Source: a bacterium (lineage in GTDB: Bacteria > Bacteroidota > Bacteroidia > NS11-12g > UBA9320). Taken from it: a stretch of 64,000 bases of DNA. Position 1 is the first letter of the stretch. Each line of letters starts with the position of its first letter. The notes beneath the pieces were generated by a model. The model was given only the letters and a program-made list of their open reading frames with translations. It searched no databases and was not told the DNA's origin. The translations under genes and the position numbers were made by a program. Location of the stretch: NCBI GenBank assembly GCA_018223105.1, contig JAAEYY010000010.1:48935-112934 (forward strand). Reading direction: 5' to 3'. Positions 41,388 to 49,795 of this stretch are shown here, piece by piece.

Positions 41388-43463
41388 TTATTCCCGAACC
41401 ACTTTCACCACCGTTTGCTCAAAATCTGTGGCTTTTATCCGAAGAAAATAAAGTCCGGATTCATGAGGTAGTTCAATCTCGTGTTTCCGCAGATCTCGGA
41501 GTGAAACTGAATTCACTTTTTGACCTTGGGCATTGTAAATTTCAACCTCTATATCTTCTTGAACTTTATTGAAATCGAGTGTAATCATTCCAAGGCTCGG
41601 GTTTGGGAAGACTAAGATCTCAGATGGCATAAATGAAGGCAAAATATCATCTTCGGAAACGTATAAACAGGCAGATGTATTGGAGCACCTTCCATCGCTC
41701 ACGGTGAGTGCATATAGACCGGGTTCTGTGGGTCTAAACCTATGAGAGTTTTCATTGGGAATGGTATCTCCGGTTATACAATTTACCCAGAAATAGAAAG
41801 GATAATGGAATTTGTTGGCGATTAAAACACCATTGATCAATTCTATAGAAGCATCGGTATTTAAACTTTTTAAATAAATAAAAATAACACTGTCGCAACC
41901 CACACTATTTGAAATTGTGTCCCAATACGAGCCGGCGTTTTGTATCACTCTTTTTTTGCTTGGAACCATGAAATTTCCACAAACTGTGGTATCTATAGAT
42001 TGAAAGGTTGAATACTTCATATCTAAATCGACATCTAAATAAGTAATACAATGATTCTCATTGATAAAAGTGTCTTTGTATTGACCAGAAACATTCCATT
42101 CTTTGTTCAGTGAAGGTGGTGTGTAATTATCACAAGCACTGAGATTTAGCGAATCAATACTTGCAGTGCAGGATTGCTCTCCAAAAAGCACGAGTGATCC
42201 AACATTGAAATACCTCTGAGAATCTTGATCAGTTTTGTGAGCATTCAAGAGGTTTGCCATCACTTTGTTACCTGAAATAGCGATTTTTGGTCCTAGGCTT
42301 GCAAAAACATGAGTGAGTATTGCACTTTCAAACTTTAATGTGTCATTAGAAATGCTGTGAATAGTTGCAACACATCGTTCGTATTGCTCTTCCTCATCAT
42401 TAGTGATTGTAGTGTAATATCCATATTCTAGTGAGGAGTAAATTTTTTGATTGTGATAATACAATCCTGAGGCCCTGCCGTATTTTATAGCATAACTGGT
42501 ATACTCTATATGTCTAAACTCTGAATCTAATGGAGCCTTATAATTTATTCGTTGGTGATAATAGCTTGGTCCATCTCGTGAAGTGATAAAGAGCCCTGCT
42601 TTGCAGATCAAAACATTCCATCCGAATTGTATTTGACTCTGATTTTCAGTTTTAAAGCTATCTGAATAATGCCATTCATCTTGTTCATTGAGTTTGTAAA
42701 GGTAGACTATACCTTCACTATTTGTAAGGCCATGATGTGGAGCAGAGACCGCCAAGAGGTCTTTGTAAACTGAGACTGCATATCCGAACCTATCATAGGC
42801 TTGTTTACGGGGTCGTTTCAGCGTCTGAGCAAAGGCCCATTTATGCTCTGAGTTTAATTCATAGACATAGGCTGTTCCTGCTGAAATTAATTGATTATTA
42901 CTACTATCCCATTGACTTTCTTGAGACGCCCCAACAATGAGATGCCTGTTGTCTGCTGCCAAATTAATGATGCCGGTTTCTCTCAACGTTTTAAGAGTAA
43001 TACTTTGATGGGGCTTCCAATCATCATTTTGATCTAATTTGAAGACCTCTAGTCTTGGAACTTGCCAATTGCTACCACTTTGATCTTTGTAATTAAATGT
43101 GAAATAAAGAAAATAGAAACTATCTGCTGCAGTGCTATTGAGGGTCATTGCTACAGGTGCAAGACTATCTATAATTTGAATTTCAGTCCTAGCTATTAGG
43201 CCTGAAATGGAATCCTCTTTCATGAAAACGACATCCAGCTCTGTATTTGTTTTGTTTTTTGCTTTTGTAGCGATATACCAACCCTTGGTGTGAGCTAAAG
43301 TATATCCAAAATAACTCTGAGATTCAGGTGGTGAGTCCGGATGATAATAAGTGGCTACACTGTCGTATTTTGTAGCAGAAGTCTGTGCTTGAAGTTGAAA
43401 GCTCAAGGAACATAAACAAAAGCAAAGAAGAAAATAAATGATATGGGGTGGTCTGAGAGGCAT
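41388..43463 (-). CDS. Secreted FG-GAP-type beta-propeller protein with T9SS sorting domain (paralogue 2)
   Basis: 691 residues. Signal peptide 1-26 (LSFQLQAQ), propeller repeats including FGYTLAHTKGWYIATKAKN and FGYAVSVYKDLLAVSAPHHG, then the Cys modules ACDNYTPPSLNKEWNVSGQY and NSVGCDSVIFIYLKS, the YFWVNCITGDTIPNENSHRF segment, and the T9SS end (VFPNPSLGMITLDFNKVQED, ESGLYFLRIKAT, KVVRE). Domain order equals that of paralogues 1 and 3. It lies 85 bp downstream of paralogue 3 on the same strand. Confidence 0.85.
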   Translation of the reverse strand: MPLRPPHIIYFLLCFCLCSLSFQLQAQTSATKYDSVATYYHPDSPPESQSYFGYTLAHTKGWYIATKAKNKTNTELDVVFMKEDSISGLIARTEIQIIDSLAPVAMTLNSTAADSFYFLYFTFNYKDQSGSNWQVPRLEVFKLDQNDDWKPHQSITLKTLRETGIINLAADNRHLIVGASQESQWDSSNNQLISAGTAYVYELNSEHKWAFAQTLKRPRKQAYDRFGYAVSVYKDLLAVSAPHHGLTNSEGIVYLYKLNEQDEWHYSDSFKTENQSQIQFGWNVLICKAGLFITSRDGPSYYHQRINYKAPLDSEFRHIEYTSYAIKYGRASGLYYHNQKIYSSLEYGYYTTITNDEEEQYERCVATIHSISNDTLKFESAILTHVFASLGPKIAISGNKVMANLLNAHKTDQDSQRYFNVGSLVLFGEQSCTASIDSLNLSACDNYTPPSLNKEWNVSGQYKDTFINENHCITYLDVDLDMKYSTFQSIDTTVCGNFMVPSKKRVIQNAGSYWDTISNSVGCDSVIFIYLKSLNTDASIELINGVLIANKFHYPFYFWVNCITGDTIPNENSHRFRPTEPGLYALTVSDGRCSNTSACLYVSEDDILPSFMPSEILVFPNPSLGMITLDFNKVQEDIEVEIYNAQGQKVNSVSLRDLRKHEIELPHESGLYFLRIKATDFEQTVVKVVRE

Positions 43464-43548
43464 GCTAGCTTTTCAAATGTACATTTATTTATACTCTCAT
43501 TTTGGCATCTTTTGGTCAAGAAGTAAAAAATAGAGGTTGTGCGTATTA

Positions 43549-45618
43549 CTAATAACTCACGACTTTGAATATCTGGTCTTCTAAATTTGAGCTATTTACC
43601 CTGATGTAGTATATCCCGGCAGATGGGAGGTTGACTTGAATATTGGTTGTAGAGGTTCGTTTGAAATGCTCAATCAATTGCCCTTGCACCGTGAATATTT
43701 GAATTTCTACATCTTCCTGTATCCGACTAAAATTGATACTACAATGGCCATTATTGGGATTGGGAAACACCTTGTATACCAACGTGGTTTCGGGTAATTC
43801 CTCTTCGCGAATTTCAACACAAGCAGAGCGGTTAGGGCAAACTCCATCTGTGACCTCTAAAGCATAAAAGCCGGGTTTCAATGGATGAAATATGGTATCT
43901 GTTGCACCGGGTATAGCTGTGTTGCTGATGCAATCAATCCATTGATATTGGGCATATCTCGTGTTTTCAGCCACTAGAATGCCATCTTCTTTTCGGTATG
44001 AAGCATCTGTATTAATGCTCTCGAGATTGATGGTGATAAGACTATCGCAGCCTACACTATTAGGTATTGTATCCCAATATAAACCTGGAATCTGTATCAC
44101 CCTTTTTTTACTTGGCATCATGTAATTTCCGCAAATAGTAGTATCAATAGTATGGGTTGAAGAGTATTTAAAGTTTAGATTAAAATTTAAGTGTTCTAAG
44201 CATCCTGCTGAATTAAAAACCAAATCATCATAACTGCCAGATTGGGTCCAAGTTGTGAAACCTGAAGGTGCAGGATACTGATCACAGATCGAGCTTGTTA
44301 TTGTGTTATAGCTCGTAATACATTCTTGTTTTTTAAGCAAGACCAATGAACCAACATTTGAAATTATAACTGAATCTTCTGTTAAAATACTTGAATAATA
44401 GTGATTCATCATTAAGTGTTTACCGGAATCAACGACAATAACATTTCTTCCATATTGCTCATTATCTAAAACACTGCCAGTTATCTTTAGTGAGTCATGC
44501 TCAAGTACATAGATCACCATTCCAAACTTCAAATTACTGTTAAGTGGGTCATCTCCTCTTATTAAGTTGCCAGAATTTAATGAAATATATAAGGTGTGAT
44601 TTTTGAACTGAAGGTCAAAGACCTGGGCATAATTCACGCCATGTGAATTTACCTCTTTTGATTTGAACTCTGATGAAGAATCTAAGTTCCTATAATGAAT
44701 CTCATGATATGAAGGTACATATAAACTTCTTCTAGAGGTTATGAATATACCACCTTCACTTATTAAAACAATATCGCCAAAGAATTCATGGTATTCAGAA
44801 CTTGGACATCTCAACTCCTCTCGAACTTGCCATTCACCTTCGTTATTCTGTTTAAATAAATAAACTACCCCGGTTGTATCACCGTATTTGTGATATGGAG
44901 CTGAAACAAGTAAAATATTTTGGTGTAAGGAAACAGAATATCCGAATTGATCAGATTCTAAAGATTGAGGTGGTCTAATTCGATGAACCAATTGCCATCG
45001 GTTATTCTTCAAGTTGTAGATTTGAACTAACCCTACGTTTTTCAAGGTTTTCGACCCAGTTGAATCACGATTTGGAAGACCCACAACTAAATTTTCCTTA
45101 TCACATTCAAGTGAGAATCTCAAATATTGGCTGAAAGTCGTAAATGGGATAGATATGAATTGATGTTTTGTCCATTGGTCTTGTGGACTAAGTCTAAAAA
45201 CCTGAATTCCTGTTGTGGTATGTACAGTGCTATCTTGTCCTACCGAGTCTAATGCTATATAGATGAAGTAGAAACTATCATTACTCGTTGTGCTTAATTG
45301 GATGTCACTTTTAACTAATCCATCCAGAGAAATAATATTAGAATCTATGAGATTTCCGCTTTTTACATCAATTTTTAAAAACTCAACATTTAACTTAGTT
45401 TCATGACGTCTTTTACTAGATGTGCTAATGAACCAGCCTTGAGTAGATTCAAGAGTAGAACCGAAATAGTCATAGGGTCCTGTGGTTGAATCTAAACTTA
45501 AGTACATTCTGATACTGTCATATTGTATGCTCTTATCTTGGGCTTCCAGCTTTTGGGTTAATATACAGAAGCAAAGAGTAAGAGATACGCAAACAATATG
45601 AGACAGTTTTAGAGGCAT
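43549..45618 (-). CDS. Secreted FG-GAP-type beta-propeller protein with T9SS sorting domain (paralogue 3)
   Basis: 689 residues. Signal peptide 1-26 (ILTQKLEAQ), propeller repeats (FGSTLESTQGWFISTSSKRR, FGYSVSLHQNILLVSAPYHK, FFGDIVLISEGGIFITSRR), Cys modules (SICDQYPAPSGFTTWTQSGS, NSVGCDSLITINLES), YQWIDCISNTAIPGATDTIF, and the T9SS end (VFPNPNNGHCSINFSRIQED, SAGIYYIRVNSS, KVVSY). Closest by eye to paralogue 2, e.g. both carry SKKRVIQ...GLYWDTI-like wording. The 45619-45865 gap after its start holds nothing else I can identify except the ferritin promoter. Confidence 0.85.
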   Translation of the reverse strand: MPLKLSHIVCVSLTLCFCILTQKLEAQDKSIQYDSIRMYLSLDSTTGPYDYFGSTLESTQGWFISTSSKRRHETKLNVEFLKIDVKSGNLIDSNIISLDGLVKSDIQLSTTSNDSFYFIYIALDSVGQDSTVHTTTGIQVFRLSPQDQWTKHQFISIPFTTFSQYLRFSLECDKENLVVGLPNRDSTGSKTLKNVGLVQIYNLKNNRWQLVHRIRPPQSLESDQFGYSVSLHQNILLVSAPYHKYGDTTGVVYLFKQNNEGEWQVREELRCPSSEYHEFFGDIVLISEGGIFITSRRSLYVPSYHEIHYRNLDSSSEFKSKEVNSHGVNYAQVFDLQFKNHTLYISLNSGNLIRGDDPLNSNLKFGMVIYVLEHDSLKITGSVLDNEQYGRNVIVVDSGKHLMMNHYYSSILTEDSVIISNVGSLVLLKKQECITSYNTITSSICDQYPAPSGFTTWTQSGSYDDLVFNSAGCLEHLNFNLNFKYSSTHTIDTTICGNYMMPSKKRVIQIPGLYWDTIPNSVGCDSLITINLESINTDASYRKEDGILVAENTRYAQYQWIDCISNTAIPGATDTIFHPLKPGFYALEVTDGVCPNRSACVEIREEELPETTLVYKVFPNPNNGHCSINFSRIQEDVEIQIFTVQGQLIEHFKRTSTTNIQVNLPSAGIYYIRVNSSNLEDQIFKVVSY

Positions 45619-45853
45619 TCAGGATGATCAAATGTACAGATATAAACGGAGCTTCTTGCTCTTAAGTGTGTTTTATGACATTGCAATAAAACCATCCACT
45701 TGTATCTGGGTCCTTTAAACTTCTGTGCAAGCAAGGGTCTGATACACTTACTTCTATGTTTTTATATAGAAATGATCTTGTTCAGACCTTCACCCGCTCT
45801 ATGTAGAATTATTTTGAATTTCTAAACCTCATCATCCGCACCTTTCAATTCCA

Positions 45854-45861
45854 TACCTTTG
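45854..45861 (+). promoter_or_regulatory. -7 box of the ferritin gene
   Basis: TACCTTTG fits TAnnTTTG and stands 4 nt before the ATG at 45866, implying a leaderless or very short-leader mRNA. No Fur-like box is evident. Confidence 0.55.
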
Positions 45862-45865
45862 CTGC

Positions 45866-46363
45866 ATGCTTAGCAAAACATTAGAAGCCAAACTCAACGA
45901 TCAAATCGAAAAAGAAGCCTATTCCTCTCAACTCTATCTCGCCATGGCATCATGGGCAGAAATGAAAGGGTATTCCGGTGTTTCAACTTTCCTATATGGC
46001 CATTCTGATGAAGAGCGTCAGCATATGCTTAAAATCGTTCATTATGTGAATGAAAGAGGGGGGCATGCTATTGTTCCCAGCCTTGATAAACCAGATACTA
46101 ATTTCAATGATTTACGCTCTGTATTTCAAAGAATATTAGAACATGAAGTGTCTGTTAGTCAGAGTATTAACGACATTGTTGACCTTTGCTTGAAAGAGAA
46201 AGATCACAGTACCAACAATTTCATGCAATGGTATGTGTCTGAGCAGATGGAAGAGGAAAGCCTCGCAAAATCCATCATCGACAAATTAGACCTTATCGGC
46301 ACAGATTCCACCGGTCTTTATTTCTTCGACCGTGAGTTGGGGAATGGGAATGCGGCGGTGTAA
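45866..46363 (+). CDS. ftnA: Ferritin (non-haem, bacterial type)
   Basis: 165 residues forming the four-helix ferritin fold that oxidises and stores iron in a 24-mer. Ferroxidase ligands are visible: Glu in IEKEAYSSQLYLAMASWAEM (about residue 17), the E-x2-H pair in GHSDEERQHMLKIVHYVNER (about 50-53), Glu in EHEVSVSQS (about 94), and the Q-x2-E pair in WYVSEQMEEESLAK. The C-terminus YFFDREL is usual. Monocistronic. Confidence 0.93.
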   Translation: MLSKTLEAKLNDQIEKEAYSSQLYLAMASWAEMKGYSGVSTFLYGHSDEERQHMLKIVHYVNERGGHAIVPSLDKPDTNFNDLRSVFQRILEHEVSVSQSINDIVDLCLKEKDHSTNNFMQWYVSEQMEEESLAKSIIDKLDLIGTDSTGLYFFDRELGNGNAAV

Positions 46364-46380
46364 ATAGCACTGATGACTTT

Positions 46381-46388
46381 TATATTTG
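46381..46388 (+). promoter_or_regulatory. -7 box of the signal peptidase gene
   Basis: TATATTTG fits TAnnTTTG, 14 nt before the ATG at 46403. Confidence 0.55.
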
Positions 46389-46402
46389 TGTGAAATATAG
46401 AA

Positions 46403-47167
46403 ATGTCCCGTTTAAGTTTCTTCGTACTATTGGCTTTCAGTCTTTTTCTATTTTCTTCTTGTAAACAAACCTATATCATACCAACACTCAGTATGGAGCC
46501 GACACTCTCTGTGGGAGATATTGTAGTTGGAGTTGATCGAAAGGTGGATTATGATGAGTTGGTAATTTTTAAATTTAGGCATGGCGGTGTTGATAAAGAT
46601 GAAATTTGGATTAAGCGCTTGGTTGCTATGCCGGGGGACTCTATTTCCATGAACGAGGGTATAGTGTATATCAATGGAAAAAAGGAGAAGTCAAAAAATG
46701 AGTATTACTATAACTACAGATTGCGGTCATCACCTGAAGTTATTGAGCAACTTCAGTCTTTAGGCCTCATCTGGCATCAGGAAAATGACAATATCGTAGG
46801 GGCTATGAGTGATTCAATGGCAAATGAATTAGGTAAAGGTATTTACACTCGTGTGTTTGAATCTTGCCAAGTTATGGGGAATGGAACTTCTGCTATTTTG
46901 CAAGGCAACGCAGACTGTTTTAAGTCATTGTATTTGCCTCAAGAAGGGGATCAGATTTCTAAACCCTCACTTAGTCGTTATAAAGAATTGATACAAGAGC
47001 ATGAAGATGTGAATATTAATGATATAGAATCATATACTTTTAAGAGGAGTTATTGTTTTGTTATGGGTGATAATCGCAATCATAGTGCTGATTCGCGATA
47101 CATTGGTTTGATTCCCATGGATCAGATAATTTCAGTAGTAGAAAAGAAGAAGGGTTTATTCAATTAG
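46403..47167 (+). CDS. lepB: Type I signal peptidase with lipoprotein-type N-terminus
   Basis: 254 residues of the S26 family. Catalytic Ser30 in IPTLSMEPTLSVGD and Lys71 in IWIKRLVAMPGDSI, plus the late box VMGDNRNHSADSRYIGLIP, are all present. The N-terminus FFVLLAFSLFLFSSCKQTY looks like a lipoprotein signal with Cys20 as acceptor, in place of a plain transmembrane anchor, and the active serine is only 10 residues after it. It is smaller than the main Bacteroidota LepB, so it may be an accessory peptidase with a special substrate set. Convergent with the permease gene. Confidence 0.85.
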   Translation: MSRLSFFVLLAFSLFLFSSCKQTYIIPTLSMEPTLSVGDIVVGVDRKVDYDELVIFKFRHGGVDKDEIWIKRLVAMPGDSISMNEGIVYINGKKEKSKNEYYYNYRLRSSPEVIEQLQSLGLIWHQENDNIVGAMSDSMANELGKGIYTRVFESCQVMGNGTSAILQGNADCFKSLYLPQEGDQISKPSLSRYKELIQEHEDVNINDIESYTFKRSYCFVMGDNRNHSADSRYIGLIPMDQIISVVEKKKGLFN

Positions 47168-47186
47168 AGAATCCTATATTATTTAT

Positions 47187-48389
47187 TCATAGGAAAACAT
47201 ATAAACCCAATCCCACTGCCAACCAAATATAAGAAGCTATCGCCAAAATCTTCAAAATCTTCTCAAACCACTTACCTTTTTTAGCCATAGCATGATGATG
47301 CATCTTCTTGCTTTTTGATGCCTTCCAAATAAATACAGCAGAAAGAATCAAACCTACAATATTCAGCACCACGGAGTAATCGGCTTTAAAAAACTGCTGA
47401 TCTACTACAGATTTGTCCGGCATTTCAGGTAGAACATCAAAAATAGAGAGTCCGTAATGCAAACCTAGAGAGGTAAGAATAAGTGCCACAAACAAGAGGA
47501 AAAGGATGAATAAGGACATCTTCCAACCGTAGTATTTGGCATTGATTCGCAATACCGGAAATACCACTAAATCACTAAAAATAAAAGCCATTACACCGGC
47601 AAAACTGACCCCTTTCCCATAGAGCAAAGCTGCTAGCGGTATATTCCCCATAGAGCCTATGAAGGTGCAAAAAGCAGCTACCGGTCCAATCACGACATGC
47701 TCTAATAGTTCTATGAATGAAAATGAATCTTGAGCTTTCCCGCTATTTACGAACAGGGCTTCAAAGAAGGAGTCAGGGACAAAAGCAGCAATAATTCCGG
47801 CAATGGTGAAACCTATGGTGACATCTTTCCAAACCATTCCCCATTCCATTTTATATTTCATGGAAACTTTTTCAAGCGCAGAAGGCGACATATGGTGTTT
47901 ATGCTCAGCTTCTTCTTCGTTTTTTGCGAACCTATCTCGAACCGACTGAATTAAGGAAGTAGGTTTAATTATTTTGACCAAAGCCCAGCAGATAAGAATG
48001 AGGAGGATTCCGCCGACATATTCACCGACCACAAATTGCCAGTCCAGGAAGATAGAAATTACAATTCCGAGTTCAATTACGAGGTTAGTGGAAGCAAGCA
48101 GAAAAGCGATGGAGGAGATAAAACTTGCCCCTTTTTGGAAGAGGCTTCTTGTGGTTGCCAATGCTGCAAAACTGCAAGAACTACTGATGAATCCGAATAA
48201 GGTTCCGAGCAGCACACCGCGACCCTCGCGCTCCCCCATTACTTTTTTCATTTTGTCTTCGGTGAGGTAAATCTGGATCAAACTACTCAATAGGTATCCG
48301 AGCACAAAAGCCCACAGGGCCATCCAAAAGAAACCTACTGAAGTGTAAGCTGCTTCGGCCCAGTTTTGTATGAAATGTGAATCTTTCAA
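47187..48389 (-). CDS. COG0701 permease (ArsP / SO_0444-like putative metal efflux)
   Basis: 400 residues with about ten membrane helices. GRGVLLGTLFGFISSSCSFA (about 56-75, with the SSCSFA motif) and GNIPLAALLYGKGVSFAGVM then AFIFSDLVVFPVLRI are characteristic of DUF318/COG0701 permeases. His-rich stretches EEEAEHKHHMSPSAL (mid-loop) and KMHHHAMAKKGKW (near the C-terminus) suggest metal binding, fitting proposals of Cu/Zn or As transport; the substrate is not determined. The start is TTG at 48389 because no in-frame ATG precedes the first helix. Confidence 0.78.
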   Translation of the reverse strand: MKDSHFIQNWAEAAYTSVGFFWMALWAFVLGYLLSSLIQIYLTEDKMKKVMGEREGRGVLLGTLFGFISSSCSFAALATTRSLFQKGASFISSIAFLLASTNLVIELGIVISIFLDWQFVVGEYVGGILLILICWALVKIIKPTSLIQSVRDRFAKNEEEAEHKHHMSPSALEKVSMKYKMEWGMVWKDVTIGFTIAGIIAAFVPDSFFEALFVNSGKAQDSFSFIELLEHVVIGPVAAFCTFIGSMGNIPLAALLYGKGVSFAGVMAFIFSDLVVFPVLRINAKYYGWKMSLFILFLLFVALILTSLGLHYGLSIFDVLPEMPDKSVVDQQFFKADYSVVLNIVGLILSAVFIWKASKSKKMHHHAMAKKGKWFEKILKILAIASYIWLAVGLGLYVFL

Positions 48390-48458
48390 TGTCTGAAACG
48401 AACAAAGTAGGTAATGAATTTGAAAAATAAAAGGAACTTGTAGTACTTATATGATGAT

Positions 48459-48992
48459 CTATTGTCCGACTTGTTGAAGAGAATCAATCAAATGCTCTTC
48501 ACCAAATTCTTCAGTTTTTTTAAGTGTTCCATTTTCATTCCAGTAATACCATTTGCCCACTTTGGCATTTTTGTAGCGTATGCCTTGAAGCGATATATTG
48601 CCGTTTTCGTGATACCAGGTGGAAAGTCCATAAAACGTGTCGCGAAGCGCAATACCTTCAAAACCCAAAGCCCCGCTTGGCCAATATTCCGTTCTAAGCT
48701 CAAGCGATTGTGGCCCGTAGAGTGTCCGGCTCATAATCATAGTATCATTTCTGAATAGTTCTTTCTTTATTACTCTGCCATCAGCAAAATATTTCTTGAT
48801 GATAGGCCCTCGTAGATCTTGTTGAATATCAAGGCTATCTGCCTCTTGATTGGCAGTTTGAGTAATTTCCTTTTTGTATTGCTTAAACCAAGGGTCTTGT
48901 ACAGAAGACTCGCATGAAGAAAACATAATACTGGAGATAAAAAGGCTGTACCATATGAAGTTCAGGCTGTTGTATCTGTGTTTGAGGTTCAT
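48459..48992 (-). CDS. Lipoprotein with MORN-variant (YwqK-like) repeats
   Basis: 177 residues. The N-terminus has a late hydrophobic segment ending IMFSSCESS, a lipobox with Cys at about 27. Several repeats follow (LRTEYWPSGALGFEGIALRD, LSTWYHENGNISLQGIRYKN, VGKWYYWNENGTLKKTEEFG), the MORN_2/YwqK pattern. Such proteins are often misnamed antitoxins; here it is a predicted exported lipoprotein of unknown role. Confidence 0.78.
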   Translation of the reverse strand: MNLKHRYNSLNFIWYSLFISSIMFSSCESSVQDPWFKQYKKEITQTANQEADSLDIQQDLRGPIIKKYFADGRVIKKELFRNDTMIMSRTLYGPQSLELRTEYWPSGALGFEGIALRDTFYGLSTWYHENGNISLQGIRYKNAKVGKWYYWNENGTLKKTEEFGEEHLIDSLQQVGQ

Positions 48993-49083
48993 TTGGAGAG
49001 GGTAATTTAAAATGAATCTTCTACTTTACACTTATTTATCCATCCAATCTATTTTTCTTATTCGGAATTATCCTCAATTTAAT

Positions 49084-49091
49084 TACTTTTG
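49084..49091 (+). promoter_or_regulatory. -7 box of the yceD-rpmF-plsX-fabH-acc operon
   Basis: TACTTTTG fits TAnnTTTG, 16 nt before the GTG start at 49108. No other promoter box is evident before plsX, fabH or accC, consistent with one long transcript; TATATTTTCG before accB could be an internal start. Confidence 0.55.
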
Positions 49092-49107
49092 CACTCTTTT
49101 TTAAGGG

Positions 49108-49596
49108 GTGAAGCTGAAGGATTTCGATATTGACTTTATAAAATTTAAGAACGAGGTCTATACTTTCACCTATGAACTTGATGATACGTTCTTTAAGTTA
49201 AAGGAGCACAGTTTATACGACAGATGCGACATCAATGTAACTTGTGAGGCTACTAAAAATGAGTCTACAATACAGCTTGATTTTCATTTGAAAGGAAATA
49301 TATTGGCCAATTGTGAACGCTGTTTAGACGAGATTCACATACCAATTGATTCCAAATTTACACGTGTTCTCAAACTAACTTCGGATAGTGAAAAAGTAGA
49401 TGATGAAAATTATCTGTCTATCCATAATCAGGTCATTTCAGTTTACGATATGATCTATGAACACATTGTGCTTTCAATGCCAAGCCGCTTAATATGCGCA
49501 AATGCATTGGAAGACAAGAAGTGTACAATAAATATTGAGGATGACTCTGAACCGAGTATTGATCCTCGTTGGGAAGCATTAAAAAAACTTAAATAA
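49108..49596 (+). CDS. DUF177 (YceD) family protein
   Basis: 162 residues from a GTG start. The conserved core is GNILANCERCLDEIHIPIDS (about 72-91, CxxC), with a second Cys pair near the end (CANALEDKKC). YceD proteins are encoded next to rpmF in most bacteria and influence 23S rRNA or ribosome metabolism. It is the first gene of the ribosomal-protein/fatty-acid operon. Confidence 0.88.
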   Translation: MKLKDFDIDFIKFKNEVYTFTYELDDTFFKLKEHSLYDRCDINVTCEATKNESTIQLDFHLKGNILANCERCLDEIHIPIDSKFTRVLKLTSDSEKVDDENYLSIHNQVISVYDMIYEHIVLSMPSRLICANALEDKKCTINIEDDSEPSIDPRWEALKKLK

Positions 49597-49602
49597 TACG
49601 AA

Positions 49603-49785
49603 ATGGCACATCCTAAACGTAAGATTTCTAAAACCAGAAGAGACAAACGCAGAACTCATTACAAATTGGGCAACAAACAGTTGCATCGCGATCCGGTAAC
49701 CGGTACTGTACATTTATACCACCGTCTTAATTTAGAGACCGGTATGTACAAAGGTGTTCAAGTGATCGAACCAAAAGAAGCGTAA
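49603..49785 (+). CDS. rpmF: 50S ribosomal protein L32
   Basis: 60 residues: [20 protein letters not shown] then [20 protein letters not shown]. This is the usual L32 beginning (A-P/H-P-K-R-K-x-S-K-x-R-x-x-x-R-R). There are no cysteines, so it is the zinc-free form. It starts 6 bp after yceD and precedes plsX by 10 bp. Confidence 0.96.
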   Translation: MAHPKRKISKTRRDKRRTHYKLGNKQLHRDPVTGTVHLYHRLNLETGMYKGVQVIEPKEA

Positions 49786-49795
49786 GACTCAGACC

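Noticed and set aside
47172..47194. AT-rich hairpin TCCTAT...ATAGGA between lepB and the permease gene as a terminator
   Set aside because: The stem is only 6 bp, AT-rich, and has no T-run on either strand, so support is too weak.
48459..48992. Calling the YwqK-like protein an antitoxin
   Set aside because: The protein has a lipoprotein signal and MORN-type repeats and there is no toxin gene beside it; the antitoxin label is a common database carry-over.
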